Notes under the pieces: generated by a model
The model's database searches: none
Told to the model about the DNA's origin: nothing
Seen by the model: only the letters and a program-made list of their open reading frames with translations
Part shown: in pieces, positions 15,181 to 20,486 of the stretch
How positions within the stretch are numbered: the stretch's first letter is position 1
Layout: each line of letters begins with the position of its first letter
Source: Legionella sp.
Lineage (GTDB): Bacteria > Pseudomonadota > Gammaproteobacteria > Legionellales > Legionellaceae
Length of the DNA stretch: 20,486 nucleotides
Direction: 5' to 3'
Assembly (NCBI GenBank): GCA_004297865.1
Contig: SCSO01000477.1
Location: forward strand, 1-20,486
Made by a program: the position numbers and the translations under genes

Positions 15181-16322
15181 TGACTCTAGATAAGGAAATT
15201 GCACGCTACACCCATGCACTAGCGGAAAAAGGACTTTTACGCACTCGCTCGGTATTCCAAAAAAATACCGAGCAATTCATTCATTTCGACAGTAATGATT
15301 ATTTATCCTTAAGTGAAGAACCAGCCATTACTCAAGCCTATCAAGAAGGATATCAACGCTATCCTTGTGGTAGCGGTGGCTCAATGTTACTTAGTGGTTA
15401 TCATGAAACGCATCGCGCTGTAGAACAAGCTTTTGCTGAGTGGTTAGAGGTGGATGACTGCATTCTTTTCTCTTCAGGCTATGCTGCCAATTTAGCTATC
15501 ACTAGCTTATTAGGGCAAATAAAAGCCTTATGCTTAATTGATAAAGGGGTGCATGCCTCAACCTATGATGGTCTTAATTTAGCTCAAGTCGAATACAAAC
15601 GGTATCAACATAATGATTTGCACCATTTGCGCCAACAATTAGACACTTTTCCCATTCAAGCCTTATTAACAGAAGGTATTTTTGGGATGAGTGGTATGTT
15701 ATCTCCTTTAGATGAAATAGCGAATTTATGCCGAACAAAAAATACGGTGTTGTTGGTCGATGAAGCGCATTCTTTTGGCATCTTAGGCGACAGAGGGAAG
15801 GGCAGTATTGCGAAATACGGATTAACGCAAAAGGAAGTCCCTTTACGAACGATTGCTTTTGGTAAAGCGTATGCCGCACAAGGTGCGCTGATTGCTGGAC
15901 AAAAAAATTGGATTCATGCTTTGCTGCAAGCTGGCCGTTCCTTGATTTATTCTACCGCAATTAGTCCTGCTATCAGCTATGGATTAGGGAAAACTTTAGA
16001 TGTCATTATTGCTGCTGAAGACCGTAGAAATAAATTGCAGGAATTGATTGGACAATTTCGTGAGCATATCATGCAATCTCCATTACAATGGAGTGATTCG
16101 CTGACACCAATACAACAATTGCAATTAGGCTGTCCTTATTTGGCACTACATTATTCTCAGGAATTAAAAGCCCAGGGTATTTTATGTTCAGCAATCAGAC
16201 CACCTACGGTTAGTTTGAAAGCAACAGGCTTGCGTATCATTTTAAATTACCGGCATACTCCCCAGCAAATTACTCGATTATTTCTATTATTAAGTCAGCT
16301 ACATGAACATACACCTTCATAA
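15180..16322 (+). CDS. bioF: 8-amino-7-oxononanoate synthase BioF
   Basis: A PLP-dependent alpha-oxoamine synthase that condenses pimeloyl-ACP with alanine, losing CO2. Of its 380 residues, the hallmarks are FDSNDYLSLS (36-45), GSGGSMLLSGYHETH (64-78), FSSGYAANLA (97-106), the PLP-stacking His125 in KGVHAST, DEAHSFGILG (194-203; Asp194 and His197) and the Schiff-base Lys229 in AFGKAYAAQGA. E. coli BioF has LGKGFG around its lysine, so the local sequence differs somewhat, but length and order agree with BioF rather than with Kbl or HemA-type relatives, and the operon context settles it. I chose ATG at 15180, which shares its A with the bioB TGA (TGATG); a TTG one codon earlier is in frame. No independent Shine-Dalgarno is obvious, so coupling to bioB is likely. 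Confidence 0.93.
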   Translation: MTLDKEIARYTHALAEKGLLRTRSVFQKNTEQFIHFDSNDYLSLSEEPAITQAYQEGYQRYPCGSGGSMLLSGYHETHRAVEQAFAEWLEVDDCILFSSGYAANLAITSLLGQIKALCLIDKGVHASTYDGLNLAQVEYKRYQHNDLHHLRQQLDTFPIQALLTEGIFGMSGMLSPLDEIANLCRTKNTVLLVDEAHSFGILGDRGKGSIAKYGLTQKEVPLRTIAFGKAYAAQGALIAGQKNWIHALLQAGRSLIYSTAISPAISYGLGKTLDVIIAAEDRRNKLQELIGQFREHIMQSPLQWSDSLTPIQQLQLGCPYLALHYSQELKAQGILCSAIRPPTVSLKATGLRIILNYRHTPQQITRLFLLLSQLHEHTPS

Positions 16323-17019
16323 ATACGGGCAAGGCTCACCACTGGTTTTTTTTCATGGCTGGGGTTTTGATAGTCAAATTTGGCATTCTTTAATTCCTAT
16401 TTTAGAAACACAGTATCAAGTAATACTAGTCGATTTGCCTGGTTTTGGTTTAAGTGAAATGATGGAGTGGCAAGAATTTAAAACACAATTGTTAGCGTTA
16501 TTACCGGAACAATTTACCTTAATCGGCTGGTCTTTAGGCGGGCTTTTTGCTACACGTCTCGCGATAGAGGAGCCGCAACGGGTTAACTTGCTGTTCAATT
16601 GTTGTTCATCTCCCTGTTTTGTAGCGAAATCGTCTTGGCCTGGAGTACCACTGGAAGTTTTTCAAACTTTTTATCGCAATCTAACTTCTGATTTACAGGC
16701 TACTTTGAACGATTTTGTTTCTTTGCAAACCAATAAAAAGAAAGTGACCTTGTCACACAACGCATTTCCATCTTTTACCGCATTGCAATCAGGATTAACT
16801 ATTTTAGAGAGCTGGGATTTGCGCAATGATTTAAATACGTTAGGCATGCCCACTCATTATCTATTTGGCCGATTAGATCCTATTACCCCAATTAAAACGA
16901 TGCAGGCTATGACCATAGATTATCCTCAGTTCACTTATACTGTATTACAGAAATCAGCTCATATGCCTTTTTTATCAGAGCAACAAGAGTTTATTCGAAT
17001 ACTTAGGGACAGTTTGTAA
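16303..17019 (+). CDS. bioH: Pimeloyl-ACP methyl ester carboxylesterase BioH
   Basis: BioH cleaves the methyl ester of pimeloyl-ACP and so ends the BioC-started pimelate chain; it acts in the cytoplasm (no signal peptide). The 238 residues form an alpha/beta hydrolase with HGWG (18-21), VDLPGFGLS (43-51), the nucleophile elbow GWSLGG (Ser77), CCSSPCF (100-106), the acid in FGRLDPITP (Asp192) and His220 in KSAHMPF. HGWG-F-x-W near the N-terminus, GWSLGG, SSPCF and the WPG at 112-114 are all shared with E. coli BioH. It is about 18 residues shorter than the E. coli protein, with the difference in the region between the lid helices. It overlaps bioF by 20 nt and its stop shares an A with the bioD start, so it is an integral part of the operon. 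Confidence 0.93.
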   Translation: MNIHLHKYGQGSPLVFFHGWGFDSQIWHSLIPILETQYQVILVDLPGFGLSEMMEWQEFKTQLLALLPEQFTLIGWSLGGLFATRLAIEEPQRVNLLFNCCSSPCFVAKSSWPGVPLEVFQTFYRNLTSDLQATLNDFVSLQTNKKKVTLSHNAFPSFTALQSGLTILESWDLRNDLNTLGMPTHYLFGRLDPITPIKTMQAMTIDYPQFTYTVLQKSAHMPFLSEQQEFIRILRDSL

Positions 17020-17669
17020 TGCAACGTTATTTTATAATTGGTACTGATACGAATTGTGGTAAGACATATGTCACTGCTTGTTTATTAGATTATTTCCCGC
17101 AATCATTAGCCATAAAACCAGTAGCTAGTGGTGTTGTGGAGTTCGAAGGCGAATTGATTAGCAGTGATGCACATATTCTTCATCAACATTGTCAACTTGA
17201 TCTACAAAAAATTAATCCTTGGCTTTTTAAATCGCCAGTTTCACCACACATCGCTGCAAAAGAACAAGGCATTGAAGTAAGTGCTAGCGACATAGTTGAT
17301 TATTGTTTACAGCAACCGTTTGATACCGATTTGCTCTTTATTGAAGGAGCAGGGGGCCTAGAGGTCCCTTTGAATGATGTGGAAACTTGGGTGGATGTTT
17401 TAAAACTAAGTCAAATTCCGGTGATTTTAGTAGTAGGTATCAAACTGGGTTGCATTAATCATGCGCTACTCACTGCTAGATCTTTGGCTGTAAATGGCAT
17501 TGAATGTGTAGGATGGATTGCTAATTGTATTGATCCGCAGATGTTAGCTTTGCATGAGAATATAGACACCTTGAATAATAAATTGCCGTTTCCTTGTTTG
17601 ACAGTTATTTCACATGGGGAAGAAATAAAGACTCTCTTCACCTTGCAAGGGAGCTTGTGTGTTATTTGA
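17019..17669 (+). CDS. bioD: Dethiobiotin synthetase BioD
   Basis: BioD closes the ureido ring: diaminopelargonate plus CO2 and ATP give dethiobiotin. The 216-residue protein has the P-loop GTDTNCGKTYVT (8-19), the substrate-binding KPVASGV (33-39), the SPVSPHIAA segment (72-80), EGAGGLEVPL (109-118) and VGWIANCI near 167-174. All are BioD features and the length is near that of the family (E. coli 225). The ATG at 17019 shares its A with the bioH stop (TAATG). It is the last gene of the biotin operon. No terminator hairpin follows in the 76-bp gap to fmdB, so some read-through into fmdB is possible. Confidence 0.95.
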   Translation: MQRYFIIGTDTNCGKTYVTACLLDYFPQSLAIKPVASGVVEFEGELISSDAHILHQHCQLDLQKINPWLFKSPVSPHIAAKEQGIEVSASDIVDYCLQQPFDTDLLFIEGAGGLEVPLNDVETWVDVLKLSQIPVILVVGIKLGCINHALLTARSLAVNGIECVGWIANCIDPQMLALHENIDTLNNKLPFPCLTVISHGEEIKTLFTLQGSLCVI

Positions 17670-17671
17670 TC

Positions 17672-17701
17672 TTGTCATTCTCGCGCTGCGTCCGCTATAA
17701 T
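17672..17701 (+). promoter_or_regulatory. Promoter for fmdB-DUF502-aspS (TTGTCA, 18 bp, TATAAT)
   Basis: TTGTCA at 17672-17677 and a perfect TATAAT at 17696-17701 are 18 bp apart in the 76-bp gap after bioD. Transcription would start near 17708. A GGAG at 17733-17736 precedes the fmdB ATG. Confidence 0.65.
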
Positions 17702-17745
17702 CGACTGTTAATCCTAAGTTATTTGTTGTTACGGAGTTATTTTAG

Positions 17746-18024
17746 ATGCCGATTTATGAGTATCAATGCACTAATTGCCATCATCATGTCGATATCATCC
17801 AAAAAGTCAGTGATGCACCGGAAACTAAATGCCCGGAATGTGCTAAAGAGAGCCTAGTTAAATTAGTATCCGCTGCAGGGTTTCAACTAAAAGGGACTGG
17901 TTGGTATGAAACTGATTTTAAAACCAAAAAACCTTCAGCTTCTGCAACTAGCAAAAGCACCTCGGAGGCTACTGCAACTAAGGAAAACACTACAACTACT
18001 ACTTGCAAAGGTGAAAATCAGTGA
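17746..18024 (+). CDS. FmdB family zinc-ribbon protein
   Basis: A 92-residue protein of the FmdB/CxxC-CxxC small regulatory-like family. The N-terminal MPIYEYQC start is diagnostic; the zinc ribbon ligands are Cys8, Cys11, Cys29 and Cys32. A short conserved stretch follows (KLVSAAGFQLKGTGWYETDF, 39-58). The C-terminal third (about 63-92) is low-complexity, rich in Ser, Thr, Ala and Lys, and probably disordered; tails of this type are common and variable in the family. Its molecular role is not known to me despite the 'putative regulatory protein' label in databases. It starts a three-gene unit with DUF502 and aspS, a grouping also seen in other gammaproteobacteria such as Pseudomonas. GGAG at 17733-17736 serves as ribosome binding site. 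Confidence 0.9.
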   Translation: MPIYEYQCTNCHHHVDIIQKVSDAPETKCPECAKESLVKLVSAAGFQLKGTGWYETDFKTKKPSASATSKSTSEATATKENTTTTTCKGENQ

Positions 18025-18659
18025 AGTCTAATTCGCTACGAAGTTATTTGCTTGCAGGCCTTGTCGTATGGCTACCCATACTGGTTACCATAGGTGTTTT
18101 GCGTTTTATTATTGATTTATTAGATCAAACCCTATCCCTAGTACCCCAAGCCTATCAGCCCGATCAACTTCTTGGGCATCATATCCCCGGCTTAGGAGTG
18201 GTTTTATCGCTAATACTCTTGTTATTGACTGGGATTGCAGCGACTAACTTCTTTGGCCAGCGCCTAGTGAGTTGGGGTGAGTCGATTTTGTCCAAAATCC
18301 CTTTAGTCCGCTCTATTTACAATGCCGTTAAACAGGTTTTGCATGCGGTCCTTTCGACTAACAGCGAAGCATTTCGCAAAGTCTTATTAATAGAATACCC
18401 CCGTAAGGGATTATGGAGCCTTGCATTTCAAACAGGTTCAGTGAGTCCGGAAATCAACGCAAAAGCCAATCAAGAAATGGTTTCTTTATTTGTACCCACC
18501 ACACCCAACCCCACCTCAGGATTTTTAATGATGCTTCCCAAACAAGAGGTGATTGAAATAGATATGAGCATAGAGGAAGCCCTAAAATACATTATTTCGC
18601 TGGGTGTTATGCAAACCCCTGGCCCACTAATTGTTGAACCCACACAAAATAAAATATAG
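18021..18659 (+). CDS. DUF502 (COG2928) inner-membrane protein
   Basis: This 212-residue protein matches the DUF502 family: two hydrophobic helices at about 9-31 and 57-75, then a soluble domain with the conserved IPLVRSIYNAVKQV (92-105), FRKVLLIEYPRKGLWSLAF (118-136), the FVPTTPNPTSGFL segment (157-169) and DMSIEEALKYIISLGV (180-195). No enzymatic motif is visible and the role is unknown. The start is GTG at 18021, whose last two bases belong to the fmdB stop (GTGA); an AGGTGA sits just upstream. The stop TAG is followed nine bases later by the aspS ATG. It lies between fmdB and aspS, a conserved neighbourhood, but no functional link to aminoacylation is evident. Confidence 0.88.
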   Translation: MKSNSLRSYLLAGLVVWLPILVTIGVLRFIIDLLDQTLSLVPQAYQPDQLLGHHIPGLGVVLSLILLLLTGIAATNFFGQRLVSWGESILSKIPLVRSIYNAVKQVLHAVLSTNSEAFRKVLLIEYPRKGLWSLAFQTGSVSPEINAKANQEMVSLFVPTTPNPTSGFLMMLPKQEVIEIDMSIEEALKYIISLGVMQTPGPLIVEPTQNKI

Positions 18660-18668
18660 GTGATTGTT

Positions 18669-20450
18669 ATGCGTACACATTACTGTGCAACAGTGAATGA
18701 AAAAAATCTAAATGAAGAAGTGACAGTATGTGGTTGGGTGCATAATCGTCGCGATCATGGAGGCGTCATCTTTTTAGATATTCGAGATCATTCCGGATTG
18801 TTACAAGTAGTTTACGAACCTGAAAACCAAACTGTATTTGCCATCGCGGAAAAATTAAGACATGAATTTGTAGTCAAATTAAAAGGAATTGTTAAGAATC
18901 GTCCGGAAGGTATGATCAATGACAATATGCCTACTGGCCGCGTTGAAGTCATTGGTACGCAATTGGAAATACTCAATCAGTCACCAACGCCACCATTTTT
19001 ACCAGATGATCATCAAGTTATTAATGAAGACTTACGTTACAAATACCGTTATATTGATTTACGCCGCAGCGCGATGCAAGAAAAGTTAACCCTGCGCCAT
19101 CGCTTAACTAGCTGCATTCGCAATTATTTAAATTCGCAAAGCTTCATTGATATAGAAACCCCGATGCTAACTAAAGCGACTCCAGAAGGAGCACGTGATT
19201 ATTTAGTGCCCTCACGTGTGCACCCAGGTGAATTCTACGCATTACCTCAATCTCCCCAATTATTTAAACAATTGTTGATGATGTCAGGTTTCGATAAGTA
19301 TTACCAAATTGTTCGTTGTTTCCGCGATGAAGATTTACGTGCTGACCGCCAACCAGAATTTACTCAGCTTGATATCGAAATGGCTTTTATTGATGAAGAA
19401 AATATTCTCAATCTTATTGAAGGCTTGTTACAAACCATCTATAAGCAAGTGCTTAATGTCGATATTCCTAATAACTTGCCTAGAATGACCTATGCGGAAG
19501 CCATGCGACGTTTTGGTAGCGATAAACCAGACTTACGCAATCCTTTAGAGTTAATCGATATTGCTGATTTGGTGAAAAACAGCGAATTTAAAGTGTTTGC
19601 AAGTGCTGCCAATGATAAAGAGAGCCGGGTAGTCGCACTGAAACTACCACAGGGTTGTGATTTGAGCCGTAAAGAATTGGATGACTACGGGCAATTCGTT
19701 GGCATTTATGGTGCCAAAGGCTTGGCTTATATAAAGATAAATGATCGAACCACCGGTTTAGACGGCTTGCAATCACCCATTTTGAAGTTTCTTTCTCAAG
19801 AAGCAATCGATTCTATTTTGGACCGAGTAGGTGCAAAAACTGGTGACGTGATTTTCTTTGGCTCCGATAAAACGCAAGTAGTGAACGAATCTATGGGGGC
19901 TCTGCGTATCAAATTGGGCCATGATCGACAATTACTTAAGGCGGGTTGGGAGCTACTTTGGGTCGTTGACTGGCCAATGTTTGAACAAGATCCGCAGAGT
20001 AAAAAATGGATGTCCATGCATCATCCATTCACCTCGCCCCAAGACTTAAGTCTTGACAAACTATGTGCAAATCCTGCACAATCACTAGCTAAGGCTTATG
20101 ATATAGTCATTAATGGCTATGAAATTGGCGGGGGATCTATAAGGATTCATCAACCCCAATTACAACAAGCCGTATTCGAACTTATAGGTATTAACGAACA
20201 AGAAGCCCAAGAGAAATTCGGCTTTTTACTTGATGCCTTACAATATGGAGCCCCACCACATGGTGGAATTGCTCTAGGTATTGACCGGTTAGCAATGTTA
20301 CTTACTGATTCAACATCAATTAGAGACGTCATTGCTTTCCCGAAAACACAAACTGCGTCTTGTCTACTTACCAGTGCACCGTCACCCACGGGCAATGCGC
20401 AATTAAATGAATTAGGAATTAGACTTGCTCCAACTAAGACAAAAGAATAA
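18669..20450 (+). CDS. aspS: Aspartyl-tRNA synthetase (probably non-discriminating type)
   Basis: A class II aminoacyl-tRNA synthetase charging aspartate. The 593 residues match bacterial AspRS (E. coli 590): an anticodon-binding OB fold (about 1-105), motif 1 around FIDIETPMLTKATPEGARDYL, motif 2 FRDEDLRADRQPEF (218-231), the bacterial GAD insertion (about 285-420), MHHPFTSP and motif 3 GIALGIDRLAML (533-544, Arg540). I chose ATG at 18669, giving the family N-terminus MRTHYC with AGGTGA six nt upstream; a GTG three codons earlier is in frame. His30 in RRDHGG and Gly81 in RPEG correspond to residues reported for the relaxed, tRNA-Asp/Asn enzyme of Pseudomonas aeruginosa, so it may also make Asp-tRNA-Asn for GatCAB. 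That specificity is inference. Confidence 0.97.
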   Translation: MRTHYCATVNEKNLNEEVTVCGWVHNRRDHGGVIFLDIRDHSGLLQVVYEPENQTVFAIAEKLRHEFVVKLKGIVKNRPEGMINDNMPTGRVEVIGTQLEILNQSPTPPFLPDDHQVINEDLRYKYRYIDLRRSAMQEKLTLRHRLTSCIRNYLNSQSFIDIETPMLTKATPEGARDYLVPSRVHPGEFYALPQSPQLFKQLLMMSGFDKYYQIVRCFRDEDLRADRQPEFTQLDIEMAFIDEENILNLIEGLLQTIYKQVLNVDIPNNLPRMTYAEAMRRFGSDKPDLRNPLELIDIADLVKNSEFKVFASAANDKESRVVALKLPQGCDLSRKELDDYGQFVGIYGAKGLAYIKINDRTTGLDGLQSPILKFLSQEAIDSILDRVGAKTGDVIFFGSDKTQVVNESMGALRIKLGHDRQLLKAGWELLWVVDWPMFEQDPQSKKWMSMHHPFTSPQDLSLDKLCANPAQSLAKAYDIVINGYEIGGGSIRIHQPQLQQAVFELIGINEQEAQEKFGFLLDALQYGAPPHGGIALGIDRLAMLLTDSTSIRDVIAFPKTQTASCLLTSAPSPTGNAQLNELGIRLAPTKTKE

Positions 20451-20465
20451 GCGTTTTTCTTTGAA

Positions 20466-20486
20466 ATCCAGCCTGCTGGGCTGGAT
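20466..20486 (+). terminator. Probable terminator hairpin after aspS (cut by window end)
   Basis: ATCCAGCC at 20466-20473 pairs perfectly with GGCTGGAT at 20479-20486 around a 5-nt loop, 16 nt after the aspS stop. The expected T-tract would lie just outside the window. Confidence 0.7.

Overview
The window looks like a core-chromosome segment of a low-GC gammaproteobacterium, most likely in or near the Legionellales (Legionella/Coxiella-type relatives). The reasons are the dense AT-rich coding, the gammaproteobacterial gene pairs (secA-mutT, coaE close to zapD, fmdB-DUF502-aspS, an rpfE-like gene next to recJ) and a bio operon that contains bioH. Placement to genus is inference. There is no sign of phage, plasmid, insertion sequence or CRISPR; the only repeat-rich DNA is a 190-bp palindromic block upstream of secA.

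Positions 1-4225 (+ strand): the C-terminal part of an AlaC-type aminotransferase, an RpfE-like protein of unknown function, recJ (single-strand 5'-3' exonuclease) and dusA (tRNA dihydrouridine synthase). The first three overlap end to end; dusA has its own likely -10 box. Positions 4226-4679 are non-coding and hold three near-identical palindromes, a nested hairpin and a GGGCAC hexamer array. Positions 4680-8534 (+): secA, mutT (overlapping stop/start) and an exported alpha/beta hydrolase that ends tail-to-tail with the next block.

Positions 8531-14160 (- strand), read right to left: bioA, a membrane c-di-GMP phosphodiesterase with a periplasmic CSS domain, a small exported cysteine-rich protein made of two copies of one motif, and coaE. 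Each overlaps the next, so they can form one translationally coupled unit. After a 150-bp AT-rich gap come zapD (FtsZ-associated) and an endonuclease/exonuclease/phosphatase-fold enzyme.

Positions 14161-14232 are the divergent bioA/bioB control region. They carry a recognisable BirA (biotin repressor) operator whose right half lies on a good -35 box for bioB. Positions 14233-17669 (+): bioB-bioF-bioH-bioD, all overlapping by a few bases except bioB, which starts the unit. With bioA these give every late biotin step from pimeloyl-ACP, plus the BioH esterase that releases it; bioC is not here. Positions 17670-20486 (+): a promoter, fmdB, a DUF502 membrane protein and aspS, closed by a hairpin at the window end.

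Nothing here is a clearly new system. The points most worth a second look are the overlap of a redox-type c-di-GMP phosphodiesterase with a duplicated Cys-rich exported protein, the palindromic repeat block, and the BirA operator that reaches into the bioA start codon.
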